From Streptomyces sp. NBC_00239 (GTDB taxonomy: Bacteria; Actinomycetota; Actinomycetes; Streptomycetales; Streptomycetaceae): a stretch of DNA of 64,000 bases. The notes beneath the pieces are model-generated. The model was not told where the DNA came from. It saw nothing but the letters and a program-made list of their open reading frames with translations, and searched no databases. Location: NCBI RefSeq assembly GCF_036194065.1, contig NZ_CP108095.1, positions 6,324,001-6,388,000 of the forward strand, given 5' to 3'. The stretch's first letter is position 1; every line of letters begins with the position of its first letter. This document shows, piece after piece, positions 13,835 through 23,059 of the stretch. Both the position numbers and the translations under genes were made by a program.

Positions 13835-14644
13835 GTGACACCACAGGCAGGGGACACCGAGGAACTGCTCGCCCACGGCGAACTGACCGTGCGCGGGCAG
13901 ATCCGAGAGGCCTCCAACGCCGTCCTGCGCTGCACCGTCACCCGTGACGGCGCCGCCACCGAATGCGTGTACAAACCGGTCGCGGGGGAGCGGCCGCTGT
14001 GGGACTTCCCCGACGGCAACCTCGCCCGCCGCGAAGTCGCCGCCTACCTCCTCTCGCGGGCCAGCGGCTGGGACCTCATCCCGCCGACCGTGCTCCGCGA
14101 CGGCCCGTACGGCGAAGGCATGGTCCAGCAGTGGATCGAACCCGACCCGGACGCCCCCGACGCCCGCCTGCTCGCCCTCGTCGACGGCGAGGAAGCCGGC
14201 GAGGGCTGGCGGCCCGTCGCCTTCGCCGAAGTCGCCGAAGGCCGCACCGCGCTCCTCGTGCACGCCGACGACCAGCGGCTGCGCCGCCTCGCCGTCCTCG
14301 ACGCCGTGATCAACAACGGCGACCGCAAGGGCGGCCACCTGCTGCCCGCCCCCGGCGGCCGCCTCTACGGCATCGACCACGGCGTCACCTTCCACACCGA
14401 GGACAAGCTCCGCACCCTGCTCTGGGGCTGGGCCGGCGAGCCCCTCACCGACGAGGCCGTCGCCATGCTCACCGGCCTCACCGCCGACCTCGCGGACGGC
14501 ACCCCGCTCGCCACCCGGCTGGCCGAACTGATCACCCCCGCCGAGCTGGCCGCCGTACGGGGCCGAGTGGCGCAGCTGCTGCGCACCGGGCGGCACCCCG
14601 AGCCCTCCGGGCAGTGGCCCTCGATCCCCTGGCCGCCCGTCTGA
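13835..14644 (+). CDS. SCO1664-family protein (TIGR03843), kinase-like fold
   Basis: 269 residues from the GTG at 13835, chosen because GGAG lies seven bases upstream. A GTG at 13820, overlapping the previous stop, and an ATG at 13787 are alternatives. The family is distantly related to PI3/4-kinase-like enzymes. ECVYKPVAGERPLWDF carries a candidate ATP-binding lysine. RREVAAYLLSRASGWDLIPPTVL follows as the helix. AVLDAVINNGDRKGGHLL resembles a catalytic loop (N-N-x-D-R), and LYGIDHGVTFH resembles the metal-binding DHG/DFG motif. No substrate is known. With a phosphatase two genes upstream it could form an opposing pair; that is inference. Confidence 0.85.
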   Translation: MTPQAGDTEELLAHGELTVRGQIREASNAVLRCTVTRDGAATECVYKPVAGERPLWDFPDGNLARREVAAYLLSRASGWDLIPPTVLRDGPYGEGMVQQWIEPDPDAPDARLLALVDGEEAGEGWRPVAFAEVAEGRTALLVHADDQRLRRLAVLDAVINNGDRKGGHLLPAPGGRLYGIDHGVTFHTEDKLRTLLWGWAGEPLTDEAVAMLTGLTADLADGTPLATRLAELITPAELAAVRGRVAQLLRTGRHPEPSGQWPSIPWPPV

Positions 14645-14753
14645 CGTGCAACGGGGCCGCCACGGCCGGTCACGCACAGGGCCGGCCGACCCGCAAGAGC
14701 GGGGAACAAGCCAAGAGTGCCGATCCGGTTCGTTTCCGGAACATCCGTCCGGT

Positions 14754-14759
14754 TAGGCT
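14754..14759 (+). promoter_or_regulatory. -10 element TAGGCT, leaderless start of mshC
   Basis: TAGGCT ends six bases before ATG 14766 with no ribosome binding site, so mshC has its own promoter despite the upstream run of genes. Confidence 0.6.
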
Positions 14760-14765
14760 CAAGGC

Positions 14766-15995
14766 ATGCATGCCTGGCCAGCTTCTGAGGTTCCCGCCCT
14801 GCCCGGCAAGGGCCGCGACCTCCAGATCCACGACACCGCGACCCAGGGGACGATCACCCTCTCCCCGGGTCCCGTCGCCCGTATCTACGTCTGCGGGATC
14901 ACCCCCTACGACGCGACCCACATGGGTCACGCGGCGACCTACAACGCGTTCGACCTCGTGCAGCGCGTGTGGCTCGACACCAAGCGTCAGGTTCACTACG
15001 TCCAGAACGTGACCGACGTGGACGACCCGCTGTTGGAGCGGGCCCTGCGCGACGGCCACGACTGGACCGACCTCGCCGAGCGCGAGACCGCCCTGTTCCG
15101 CGAGGACATGACCGCCCTGCGGATGCTCCCCCCGCAGCACTACATCGGCGCCGTCGAGGCCATACCCGGCATCGTCCCGCTCGTGGAGCGGCTGCGCGAC
15201 GCGGGCGCCGCCTACGAACTCGACGGCGACACCTACTTCTCGGTGGAGTCCGACGCGCACTTCGGCGGGGTCTCGAACCTCGACGCCGAGGCGATGAGGC
15301 TGCTGTCCGCCGAGCGCGGCGGCGACCCGGACCGCCCCGGCAAGAAGAACCCCCTCGACCCGATGCTGTGGATGGCCGCCCGCGACGGCGAGCCCAGCTG
15401 GGACGGCGGCTCCCTCGGCCGCGGCCGGCCCGGCTGGCACATCGAGTGCGTCGCCATCGCCCTGGACCACCTCGGCATGGGCTTCGACATCCAGGGCGGC
15501 GGCTCCGACCTCGCCTTCCCGCACCACGAGATGGGCGCCTCCCACGCCCAGGTGCTCACCGGCGAGTTCCCCATGGCCAAGGCGTACGTCCACGCCGGCA
15601 TGGTCGCCCTGCACGGCGAGAAGATGTCCAAGTCCAAGGGCAACCTGGTCTTCGTCTCCGCGCTGCGCCGCGCCGGGGTGGACCCGGTCGCGATCCGCCT
15701 CGCCCTCCTGTCGCACCACTACCGGTCCGACTGGGAGTGGACCGACCAGGTCCTCGCCGACGCCGTCGCCCGCCTCGGGCACTGGCGCGCGGCCGTCTCG
15801 CGGCCCGACGGGCCGTCCGCCGACGCGCTGGTCGAAGAGGTCCGCGAGGCGCTCTCCCGCGACCTGGACGCCCCCGCCGCGCTCGCCGCGGTCGACCGCT
15901 GGGCCGCGCTCCAGGAGTCCGAGGGCGGCACCGACGAGTCGGCGCCCGGTCTGGTCTCCCGCACGGTCGACGCGCTCCTGGGCGTCGCGCTCTAA
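14766..15995 (+). CDS. mshC: MshC, cysteine ligase of mycothiol biosynthesis
   Basis: 409 residues. ATP-dependent ligation of L-cysteine to GlcN-inositol, the third step to mycothiol, the actinobacterial thiol buffer. It is a class I cysteinyl-tRNA synthetase paralogue. The zinc/HIGH region reads [16 protein letters not shown] (about residues 42-57). [13 protein letters not shown] and FPHHEMG complete the zinc and cysteine-binding site, and [10 protein letters not shown] (about 286-295) is the KMSKS loop. The length and the missing anticodon-binding domain fit MshC, not CysS (about 465 residues). Followed immediately by a 50-bp perfect palindrome. Confidence 0.96.
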   Translation: MHAWPASEVPALPGKGRDLQIHDTATQGTITLSPGPVARIYVCGITPYDATHMGHAATYNAFDLVQRVWLDTKRQVHYVQNVTDVDDPLLERALRDGHDWTDLAERETALFREDMTALRMLPPQHYIGAVEAIPGIVPLVERLRDAGAAYELDGDTYFSVESDAHFGGVSNLDAEAMRLLSAERGGDPDRPGKKNPLDPMLWMAARDGEPSWDGGSLGRGRPGWHIECVAIALDHLGMGFDIQGGGSDLAFPHHEMGASHAQVLTGEFPMAKAYVHAGMVALHGEKMSKSKGNLVFVSALRRAGVDPVAIRLALLSHHYRSDWEWTDQVLADAVARLGHWRAAVSRPDGPSADALVEEVREALSRDLDAPAALAAVDRWAALQESEGGTDESAPGLVSRTVDALLGVAL

Positions 15996-15996
15996 G

Positions 15997-16046
15997 CGAA
16001 CGCGGTGGGCCGGGTACCCGTACGGGTACCCGGCCCACCGCGTTCG
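15997..16046. terminator. Perfect 50-bp palindrome after mshC
   Basis: All 50 bases are self-complementary (24-base arms around a central TA, e.g. CGAACGCGGTGGGCCGGG... inverted). It begins one base after the mshC stop. It presumably ends the mshC transcript and may also protect the convergent PAC2 transcript. No T-run. Confidence 0.8.
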
Positions 16047-16130
16047 TCGTCGCCCTGGGGGCGACCTCCCTGCTTCGCCGGCACCCTCAGCCTCCGGCGC
16101 CCGGGCGGCGCACCCGCGGGCCGGCAACCT

Positions 16131-16244
16131 CCAGCCTCGTCGGCGTTTGAGGCGCGGGGTTTGGGGCGGAGCCCCAAGACAACCCGGCTGGCGCCGGGCA
16201 CCGGGCTCCGCCCGGACCCGCTCCTCAAACGCCGGCGAGGCTGG
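16131..16244. repeat. Large palindromic intergenic repeat, copy A
   Basis: The outer arms CCAGCCTCGTCGGCGTTTGA and CAAACGCCGGCGAGGCTGG are inverted repeats. Inside are two smaller hairpins, TTGGGGCGGAGCCCCAA and CCGGGCTCCGCCCGG. The whole would fold as a cruciform. It lies between convergent mshC and PAC2 genes. Copies at 57672-57788 and 61709-61822 share nearly the same sequence. Confidence 0.9.
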
Positions 16245-16340
16245 ATCTCCCGCCGGCAACGCCGGCGAAGCTGGATTTCGCGCAGGCAACGCCGGCGAGG
16301 CTGGATGTCGCCCGCCGGCAGCGCCGGCAAGCCTGGGGGC
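16231..16340. repeat. Tandem 30-bp array beside palindrome A
   Basis: About 3.5 units of 30 bases each begin GCCGGCGAGGCTGGAT or a close variant (16231, 16261, 16291, then partial). The unit start equals the outer end of the palindrome arm, so the array seems to have grown from the palindrome edge. Confidence 0.8.
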
Positions 16341-16369
16341 GCGCCCCCAGGGCACGGGCGAGGCCGGGG

Positions 16370-17386
16370 CTACGGCTCCGGGGTCTCGTCGTCGCCGGGG
16401 TCTTCCGAGGCCTCCGGCGCCTCCGGGGGCGCGGCCGGCCCCGGCTCGGGCGGCTCGCCCGACTTCCGGCGCGGCGGGCGGCCCCGCCCGCCGGAGGTGT
16501 CGCGCAGGTACGTCGCGTCGCCGCCGTCCGTGGCCAGGCCCGGACCGCCGTCCCGGCGCCGCAGGTACCGCTCGAACTCCCTCGCGATGGCCTCGCCGGA
16601 CGCCTCGGGCAGGTCCGCGGTGTCCCGGGCCTCCTCCAGCGTCTGGACGTACTCCGCCACCTCGCTGTCCTCGGCGGCCAGTTGGTCCACGCCCAGCTGC
16701 CAGGCCCGTGCGTCCTCGGGGAGTTCGCCCAGCGGGATCCGCAGGTCGATCAGGTCCTCCAGCCGGTTCAGCAGCGCCAGCGTCGCCTTCGGGTTCGGCG
16801 GCTGCGACACGTAGTGCGGCACCGCCGCCCACAGCGACACCGCCGGCACCCCGGCATGCGTACAGGCCTCCTGGAGGATCCCGACGATGCCCGTCGGGCC
16901 CTCGTACCGGGTCTCCTCCAGGTCCAGCGCCCGCGCCAGATCCGGGTCCGAGGTCACCCCGCTGACCGGCACCGGCCGGGTGTGCGGGGTGTCGCCCAGC
17001 AGGGCGCCCAGGATCACGACCATCTCGACGCCCAGCTCATGGGCGAATCCGAGGATCTCGTTGCAGAACGACCGCCACCGCATGGACGGTTCGATCCCGC
17101 GGACCAGCACCAGGTCACGGGGCTTGGCCCCGCCGATGCGCACCACCGACAACCGCGTCGTCGGCCAGGTGATCTTCCGTACTCCGCCGTCCAGCCACAC
17201 CGTGGGGCGGTTGACCTGGAAGTCGTAGTAGTCCTCGGCGTCCAGCGCCGCGAAGACCTCGCCCTTCCACTCCCGGTCCAGGTGCGCCACCGCACCGGAG
17301 GCCGCGTCACCCGCGTCGTTCCAGCCCTCGAACGCGGCCACCATGACCGGGTCGATCAGCTCGGGCACGCCCTCAAGCTCGATCAC
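16370..17386 (-). CDS. PAC2-family protein
   Basis: 338 residues. The PAC2 fold is named after a proteasome assembly chaperone; bacterial members are conserved in actinobacteria but have no proven role. Seen here: MVAAFEGWNDAGDAASGAVAHL at the N-terminus, LVLVRGIEPSMRWRSFCNEIL and MVVILGALLGDTPHTRPVPV. Then come EGPTGIVGILQEACTHAGVPAVSLWAAVPHYVSQ and a Pro/Glu-rich disordered end. The GTG start has GGAAGGAG upstream, and TAGGCT on the minus strand at 17431-17436 is a plausible -10. It is not co-transcribed with the proteasome genes 20 kb away. Confidence 0.92.
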   Translation of the reverse strand: MIELEGVPELIDPVMVAAFEGWNDAGDAASGAVAHLDREWKGEVFAALDAEDYYDFQVNRPTVWLDGGVRKITWPTTRLSVVRIGGAKPRDLVLVRGIEPSMRWRSFCNEILGFAHELGVEMVVILGALLGDTPHTRPVPVSGVTSDPDLARALDLEETRYEGPTGIVGILQEACTHAGVPAVSLWAAVPHYVSQPPNPKATLALLNRLEDLIDLRIPLGELPEDARAWQLGVDQLAAEDSEVAEYVQTLEEARDTADLPEASGEAIAREFERYLRRRDGGPGLATDGGDATYLRDTSGGRGRPPRRKSGEPPEPGPAAPPEAPEASEDPGDDETPEP

Positions 17387-17486
17387 CCAGGTCTCCTTCC
17401 GAAGTTCCCTTGCGTTTCCGGGGTCAGCCTACGGCTTGGATCCATCCCCGCCACAGCGTGCGGAAAACGGCAGTGGGCTGGGCAAA

Positions 17487-17512
17487 GGGGCGGCCCCGGT
17501 ACGGACCGCCCC
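17487..17512 (-). terminator. Terminator of the glpFKD operon
   Basis: GGGGCGG and CCGCCCC form a 7-bp stem 38 bases past the glpD stop, on the path of minus-strand transcription. Confidence 0.55.
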
Positions 17513-17549
17513 TGCAAAGGCTCGCGAAAGCGCCGCGCGGCGCCCGGAG

Positions 17550-19157
17550 TCAGGCCCTGCGGCCCAGCATCTCCTCGACGCGCGAGCGCACGCCGTCGGT
17601 GTCCAGACCGCGGATCGTCAGCGTCGTACGGCGGCGCAGCACGTCGTCGACCGTCTCGGCCCACTCGTGGTCGCGGGCGTAGGCGACCTGCGCCCAGATC
17701 TCCGGGCCGTCCTCGTGGATGCGCTCGCCCAGCGCCGGGTCCTCGTTCACGAGGCGGGCGATGTCGAAGGCCAGCGAACCGTAGTGGGTGGCCAGGTGGC
17801 GCGCGGTGAGCGGGTCCATGCGCGTACCGGGCTCGCGGTCCACCAGCAGCCGGTGCGCGACCGCGTTCGGGTTGGCGACACCGGGCAGCGGGATCCGGCG
17901 CACCAGCGACTTCACCGACTCCATGTCCTCGGTGAGGGGGCTGCCGGGCAGCTTGGCCAGCTTGTCCATGACCACGCGGCCGATGTGCCGGTACGTGGTC
18001 CACTTGCCGCCCGCGACCGACAGCATGCCGCCGCGGCCCTCGGAGACCACGGTCTCGCGCTTGGCCTTCTCGACGCCGCCGGGGCCGCCGGGCAGCACCC
18101 GCAGGCCGGCGAAGGCGTACGTCATCAGCGAGCGGTCGAGGTCCGCGTCGTTCACGGAGAACGCCGCCTCGTCGAGGATCTGCTGGATGTCGGACTCGGT
18201 GGCGTGCACGTCCGCCGGGTCGCCCTCGTACTTCTCGTCGGTGGTGCCCAGCAGCAGCTGGTCCTCCCACGGCAGCGCGAAGGTGATGCGGTACTTGTCG
18301 ATCGGGGTGGCCATGGCGGCCTTCCACGGCGACTTGCGCTTCATGACGATGTGCGCGCCCTTGGAGAGGCGGATCGACGGCATGGAGTGCTTGTCTTCCA
18401 TGCGCCGCAGGTGGTCCACCCACGGGCCGGTGGCATTGAGCACGACGCGGGCGTCGATCCCGAACTCGGTGCCCTCCAGGCGGTCCTTGAGCTCGGCGCC
18501 GGAGACCCGGCCCTGCGTCATGCGCAGGCCGGTGACCTCGGCGTGGTTGAGGACGACGGCACCGGACTCGACGGCCGCGCGGACCGTCATGACGGCCACC
18601 CGGGAGTCGTTCATCTGGTGGTCGTAGTAGACGGCGACGGCCTTGAGGTTGTCCGTCTTGAGGCCGGGGTTGTCGGCGGCGGCGCGGGCCGGGGATATGA
18701 CCTTCCCGATGCCGTCGCCGAAGGCCGACAGCGCCGAGTACGCGAACACGCCCGCGCCCAGCTTGGCGGCGCCGACCGGGCCGCCCTTGTACACCGGCAG
18801 GTAGAACGTGAGCGGGTTGACCAGGTGCGGGGCCACGTCCTTGGCCAGCACCCGGCGCTCGTGGTGGTTCTCGGCGACCAGCTTGACCGCGCCGGTCTGC
18901 AGGTAGCGCAGACCGCCGTGGACCAGCTTGGAGGAGGCCGAGGAGGTGGCGCCGGCGAAGTCGCCGGCGTCCACCATGGCGACCCGCAGACCCGACTGCG
19001 CGGCGTGCCAGGCAACCGAGGTGCCCAGGATTCCACCGCCGATGACCAGCAGGTCGTACGTGGCCTTGGCCAGCTGCTCTCTGGTCTCGGCGCGGCTCGC
19101 GGTCGAACCGGCGGTCGGGTGCGTGCCCAGTGCGGGCACGCTCTGCAGGCTGCTCAT
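17550..19157 (-). CDS. glpD: Glycerol-3-phosphate dehydrogenase, FAD-dependent
   Basis: 535 residues. Oxidises sn-glycerol-3-phosphate to dihydroxyacetone phosphate and passes electrons to the quinone pool at the membrane. The FAD-binding motif LLVIGGGILGTSVAWHAA lies near residue 37. LVHGGLRYLQTGAVKLVAEN and the glycerol-phosphate-pocket stretch KGAHIVMKRKSPWKAAMATP are typical. GTTDEKYEGDPADVHATESD and SVAGGKWTTYRHIGRVVMDK follow, with the usual C-terminal helical domain. Last gene of the glpF-glpK-glpD operon (gylCABX in the older Streptomyces naming), 49 bases after glpK. Expected to be glycerol-inducible through GylR. Confidence 0.97.
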   Translation of the reverse strand: MSSLQSVPALGTHPTAGSTASRAETREQLAKATYDLLVIGGGILGTSVAWHAAQSGLRVAMVDAGDFAGATSSASSKLVHGGLRYLQTGAVKLVAENHHERRVLAKDVAPHLVNPLTFYLPVYKGGPVGAAKLGAGVFAYSALSAFGDGIGKVISPARAAADNPGLKTDNLKAVAVYYDHQMNDSRVAVMTVRAAVESGAVVLNHAEVTGLRMTQGRVSGAELKDRLEGTEFGIDARVVLNATGPWVDHLRRMEDKHSMPSIRLSKGAHIVMKRKSPWKAAMATPIDKYRITFALPWEDQLLLGTTDEKYEGDPADVHATESDIQQILDEAAFSVNDADLDRSLMTYAFAGLRVLPGGPGGVEKAKRETVVSEGRGGMLSVAGGKWTTYRHIGRVVMDKLAKLPGSPLTEDMESVKSLVRRIPLPGVANPNAVAHRLLVDREPGTRMDPLTARHLATHYGSLAFDIARLVNEDPALGERIHEDGPEIWAQVAYARDHEWAETVDDVLRRRTTLTIRGLDTDGVRSRVEEMLGRRA

Positions 19158-19206
19158 TGTTAGCTCCTCGTCAGCTGTCGGTGATCGGCAAGGACGTCAG
19201 CCGGTG

Positions 19207-20748
19207 TCAGCTGTGGTCGTCCTCGTCGATCCAGCCCATGGTCCGCTCGACGGCCTTGAGCCAGTTCTTGTACTCGCGGTCCCGCTGGTCGGCGGGCATC
19301 CGCGGGGTCCACTCGGCGGCCCGGCGCCAGTTCGCGCGCAGCGCGTCCGTGTCGGGCCAGAAGCCGACGGCCAGGCCGGCGGCGTAGGCGGCGCCGAGAC
19401 AGGTGGTCTCGGCGACCATCGGGCGCACCACCGGAGCGTCCAGGAAGTCCGAGAGCGTCTGCATCAGCAGGTTGTTGGACGTCATACCACCGTCGACCTT
19501 GAGCGCCGCCAGCTCGACGCCGGAGTCCTTGGTCATGGCGTCGGTGATCTCGCGGGTCTGCCAGGCGGTGGCCTCCAGCACGGCACGGGCGATGTGCGCC
19601 TTGGTGACGTAGCGGGTGAGGCCGGCGATCACGCCGCGGGCGTCGGAGCGCCAGTACGGCGCGAACAGGCCGGAGAAGGCCGGCACGAAGTAGGCGCCGC
19701 CGTTGTCCTCGACCGAGGAGGCCAGCGTCTCGATCTCGGCCGCGGTCTTGATCATGCCCATCTGGTCGCGCATCCACTGGACGAGCGAGCCGGTGACGGC
19801 GATCGAGCCCTCCAGGGCGTAGACCGGCTTGTCCTGGCCGATCTGGTAGCCGACCGTGGTCAGCAGGCCGCTGTAGGAGTTGATGATCTTGTCGCCGGTG
19901 TTCATGAGCATGAACGTGCCCGTGCCGTACGTGGACTTGGCCTCGCCCTCGGCGAAGCAGGTCTGGCCGAACAGGGCGGCCTGCTGGTCGCCGAGCGCGG
20001 AGGCGACGGGGACGCCGGCCAGGACGCCCGCCTTCACGTGGCCGTAGACCTCGGCGGAGGAGCGGATCTCGGGGAGGACGTTCAGCGGCACCTCCATGGA
20101 CTCGGCGATCCGCTCGTCCCACGCCAGGGTGTGCAGGTTCATGAGCATGGTGCGCGAGGCGTTGGTGACGTCCGTGACGTGCACGCCGCCCTCGGCGCCG
20201 CCGGTCAGGTTCCAGATGACCCAGGAGTCCATGGTGCCGAAGAGGATGTCCCCGGCCTCGGCGCGCGCCCGCAGGCCCTCGACGTTGTCGAGCAGCCAGC
20301 GGACCTTGGGGCCGGCGAAGTACGAGGCCAGCGGCAGGCCGGTCTCGCGGCGGAAGCGGTCCTGGCCGACGTTGCGGCCGAGCTCCTTGCACAGGCCGTC
20401 CGTGCGGGTGTCCTGCCACACGAGGGCGTTGTGCACCGGCTGCCCGGTGTGGCGGTCCCACAGCACGGTGGTCTCGCGCTGGTTGGTGATGCCGACCGCC
20501 TTGACGTCGGCGGAGGTGATCCCGGCCTTCTCGATGGCGCCGGCGACGACTTCCTGGACGTTGGTCCAGATCTCGGTGGCGTCGTGCTCGACCCAGCCCG
20601 GCTTCGGGAAGATCTGCTCGTGCTCCTTCTGGTCCACGGAGACGATGCGTCCGTCGCGGTCGAAGACGATGCAGCGGGAGGAGGTGGTGCCCTGGTCGAT
20701 CGCGGCGATGAAGGGGCCGGCGCCGTGGGTTCCGGTGCTCGTGGTCAT
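19207..20748 (-). CDS. glpK: Glycerol kinase
   Basis: 513 residues. Phosphorylates glycerol with [21 protein letters not shown] is the N-terminal phosphate motif. [25 protein letters not shown] and the glycerol-site residues follow. [13 protein letters not shown] and [14 protein letters not shown] belong to the ATPase core, and [20 protein letters not shown] to the second FGGY signature region. ATG 20748 is preceded by GGAGCAGACAAC; an upstream extension of the frame is leader sequence. Middle gene of the glycerol operon, 73 bases after glpF. Confidence 0.97.
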   Translation of the reverse strand: MTTSTGTHGAGPFIAAIDQGTTSSRCIVFDRDGRIVSVDQKEHEQIFPKPGWVEHDATEIWTNVQEVVAGAIEKAGITSADVKAVGITNQRETTVLWDRHTGQPVHNALVWQDTRTDGLCKELGRNVGQDRFRRETGLPLASYFAGPKVRWLLDNVEGLRARAEAGDILFGTMDSWVIWNLTGGAEGGVHVTDVTNASRTMLMNLHTLAWDERIAESMEVPLNVLPEIRSSAEVYGHVKAGVLAGVPVASALGDQQAALFGQTCFAEGEAKSTYGTGTFMLMNTGDKIINSYSGLLTTVGYQIGQDKPVYALEGSIAVTGSLVQWMRDQMGMIKTAAEIETLASSVEDNGGAYFVPAFSGLFAPYWRSDARGVIAGLTRYVTKAHIARAVLEATAWQTREITDAMTKDSGVELAALKVDGGMTSNNLLMQTLSDFLDAPVVRPMVAETTCLGAAYAAGLAVGFWPDTDALRANWRRAAEWTPRMPADQRDREYKNWLKAVERTMGWIDEDDHS

Positions 20749-20821
20749 GTTGTCTGCTCCTGGCGGTTCGTAAGAGGGAAGCGAGTCAGGTGGTTCGTGC
20801 AGCTGCTGCTGTTCTTGCGAA

Positions 20822-21577
20822 TCAGGCGAACGCGATGTTGTACAGGCCGCCGGCGATCGCGGCACCGACGAGCGGGCCCACCACCGGGATCCAGGAGTAT
20901 CCCCAGTCCGAGCCGCCCTTGTTGGGAAGCGGCAGGACGGCGTGGACGATGCGCGGACCGAGGTCGCGCACCGGGTTGATCGCGTAGCCGGTCGGGCCGC
21001 CGAGCGAGAGGCCGATGCCGACCACCACGAAGGACGTGATCAGGACGCCGATGACGCCGAGGCCCTTGCCGCCGTCCTGCAGGCCCTGGGTCAGGATCGC
21101 GAGGACCAGGACGACCGTGCCGATGATCTCGGTGGCGAGGTTCTGCACCGCGTGGCGGATCTCGGGGCCCGTGGAGAAGATGCCGAGCACCGGGCCCGCG
21201 GGCTGGGTGAGGTCGGGCTTCAGCTCCGGGTCGGTGAGGTGCGCGCGGAACTGGCCGTAGTACGTGATCCACATCAGCACGGCGCCGAGCATGGCGCCGA
21301 GGAGCTGGCCCGCGAGGTAGACGGGCACGTCGCCCCACTCGCCGTCCTTGACGGCGATGCCGACGGTGACCGCCGGGTTCAGGTGCGCGCCGGAGAGCGG
21401 TGCGGACACGTAGGCGGCGATGAGCACCGCGAAGCCCCACCCGAAGGTGATGGCCAGCCATCCCGCGCCGCGGGCCTTGGAGCTCTTGAGAGTCAGCGCG
21501 GCGCAGACGCCACCGCCGAGCAGTGTGAGCAGGGCGGTACCGATGGTCTCGCCGATGAAGATGTCGGAGCTGGACAC
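20822..21577 (-). CDS. glpF: Glycerol facilitator, MIP family
   Basis: 251 residues, six membrane helices and two half-helices. The first NPA motif lies in [18 protein letters not shown]. The second is changed to NPV in [14 protein letters not shown], where the Asp-Arg that follows is the mark of glycerol rather than water channels. First gene of the operon; GTG start with AAAGGAGT six bases upstream. The leader contains a GylR-type operator at 21706-21722. Confidence 0.96.
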   Translation of the reverse strand: MSSSDIFIGETIGTALLTLLGGGVCAALTLKSSKARGAGWLAITFGWGFAVLIAAYVSAPLSGAHLNPAVTVGIAVKDGEWGDVPVYLAGQLLGAMLGAVLMWITYYGQFRAHLTDPELKPDLTQPAGPVLGIFSTGPEIRHAVQNLATEIIGTVVLVLAILTQGLQDGGKGLGVIGVLITSFVVVGIGLSLGGPTGYAINPVRDLGPRIVHAVLPLPNKGGSDWGYSWIPVVGPLVGAAIAGGLYNIAFA

Positions 21578-21705
21578 CCGCGACTCCTTTGTCCTACGTC
21601 CAGGGGGTGAGCGGTCCGCCGGGTCCCGTCCGGTGGTCCGCGCACTCGGTGAGTGCGATTCCGGCCCTTGGCTCTGCCATACCTTAACGCGTATTGCCGT
21701 TAGGT

Positions 21706-21722
21706 GTTCGACAATGCCGACC
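21706..21722. promoter_or_regulatory. Candidate GylR operator at the glpF promoter
   Basis: GTTCGACAATGCCGACC differs at only two positions from the perfect palindromic-type site GTTCGACAATGACGAAC before gylR. The region is 128-145 bases before glpF. The rest of 21578-21996 holds the promoter and the spacer to gylR; I see no other gene in it. Confidence 0.65.
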
Positions 21723-21996
21723 GGTGAACGGCAGTTTTCCGCCTGGGTGAAGACGGCGTCAAGAGTTCGAAGCCGCCGAATGTCGGATCGTTACCACTCG
21801 GTAGAATCCCCCAACGGAGACGAAAACGGGCACGTTGGAGGGGCGTGGCGCGCAGCTGCCACGCTCGTGAGGTCCGTGAGGCGATCAAAATCGGCCGCGG
21901 CGGGCCGCCGGCGGCCCGCCGCGGCGTCCGGGGCACTGGCGGAGGCAACCCGGCGACCGTGCCGGATGCGACCGGCGACCCGGTCCGGCCGGAAGG

Positions 21997-22764
21997 TCAG
22001 AAGCGGCCGGCGCCCAGGTCGCGCGAGACGGCCCGCGCGCAGTCCCGTACCGCCGCCACCAGCTCCGAGCGCACCTCGCCCGCGGCGCCGCACACCCGCT
22101 CCACCGCGCCGGCCACCGCCACCGCGCCCACCGGCATCCGCCGCCGGTCGTGGATGGGCGCGGCCACCGAGGCCAGCCCCTCCCAGGTCTCCTCGACGTC
22201 CGAGGCCCAGCCGCGCGCCCGGGTCATGTCCAGGACGGCCTCGAAGCCGGCCAGGTCGGTCACCGTGGCCGGAGTGAAGCCCTTGCGCTCGCCCTCCACG
22301 GCCTCGCTGTGCGCCACCGGGTCGTAGGCCGACAGCACCTTGCCCAGCGCCGTGGAGTGCAGCGGCTGCATGGCCCCCACCTCCAGCACCTGGCGGCTGT
22401 CGTCCGGCCGGAAGACGTGGTGCATGATCAGCACGCCCTGCTTGTGCAGCACGCCCACGTACACGCTCTCGCCGCTCGCGCGGGCCAGGTCGTCCGTCCA
22501 CACCAGCGCGCGGGCGCGCAGCTCGTGCACGTCCAGATAGCTGTTGCCCAGACGCAGCAGCTCGGCGCCCAGCTGGTAGCGGCCCGAGGCCGGATCCTGC
22601 TCGACGAAGCCCTCGGCCTGGAGGGTGCGCAGGATGCCGTGCGCGGTGCCCTTGGCGAGGCCGAGCGAGGAGGCCACGTCGGACAGTCCCAGCCGACGTT
22701 CACCTCCCGCGAGCAGGCGCAGCATCGCAGCAGCCCGTTCGAGCGACTGGATGTTCCGTGCCAT
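21997..22764 (-). CDS. gylR: GylR, IclR-family repressor of glycerol use
   Basis: 255 residues. N-terminal winged helix: LERAAAMLRLLAGGERRLGLSDVASSLGLAKGTAHGILRTLQAEGFVEQ. The C-terminal effector domain includes LHSTALGKVLSAY, GFEAVLDMTRARGWASDVEET and SVAAPIHDRRRMPVGAVAVAG, all standard for IclR regulators. It controls the downstream glpFKD operon and itself; the inducer in S. coelicolor is glycerol-3-phosphate. ATG 22764 has GGAGG upstream. Location directly upstream of glpF on the same strand is the known gyl arrangement. Confidence 0.95.
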   Translation of the reverse strand: MARNIQSLERAAAMLRLLAGGERRLGLSDVASSLGLAKGTAHGILRTLQAEGFVEQDPASGRYQLGAELLRLGNSYLDVHELRARALVWTDDLARASGESVYVGVLHKQGVLIMHHVFRPDDSRQVLEVGAMQPLHSTALGKVLSAYDPVAHSEAVEGERKGFTPATVTDLAGFEAVLDMTRARGWASDVEETWEGLASVAAPIHDRRRMPVGAVAVAGAVERVCGAAGEVRSELVAAVRDCARAVSRDLGAGRF

Positions 22765-22822
22765 CGCGCAGCCTCCTGTGCTTCCCGGTCCGGTCCCCGG
22801 GTGGGACAGCGGACCAGACGTG

Positions 22823-22839
22823 GTTCGACAATGACGAAC
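22823..22839. promoter_or_regulatory. Candidate GylR autoregulatory operator
   Basis: GTTCG-acaatga-CGAAC is a 17-base interrupted palindrome 59-75 bases before gylR. It shares 15 of 17 positions with the site before glpF. A second small palindrome GGTCG-atgc-CGACC follows at 22846-22859. Confidence 0.65.
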
Positions 22840-22990
22840 ACTATCGGTCGATGCCGACCTTGTGCATGGTGAGGGAAAGTCTGTCAAGACCGAGTCCGGC
22901 CAGCCACCCCCGCAACAGGATGCATCCCTTAGTTGCCAAGGTGGTCGTCCGGAGGCTGGGACGCCTTCACCTGCCCGGCACCTGCGCGGT

Positions 22991-23027
22991 TACGCTGACG
23001 GCGTGCACCCTGGACACACAGGGTGCA
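22991..23027 (+). promoter_or_regulatory. metH promoter and 5'-end hairpin
   Basis: TACGCT (22991-22996) is a likely -10. TGCACCCTG and CAGGGTGCA (23004-23027) form a perfect 9-bp stem with a 6-base loop that would begin at about the first transcribed base. It may be an operator or an mRNA-stabilising hairpin. I find no B12, SAM or SAH riboswitch. Confidence 0.5.
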
Positions 23028-23059
23028 AAGCCGACAGCCGTCGCACTAGGGAGCATTCC

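Noticed and set aside
22870..23059. Cobalamin, SAM or SAH riboswitch before metH
   Set aside because: The B12 box and other conserved cores could not be found; only a simple hairpin is present.
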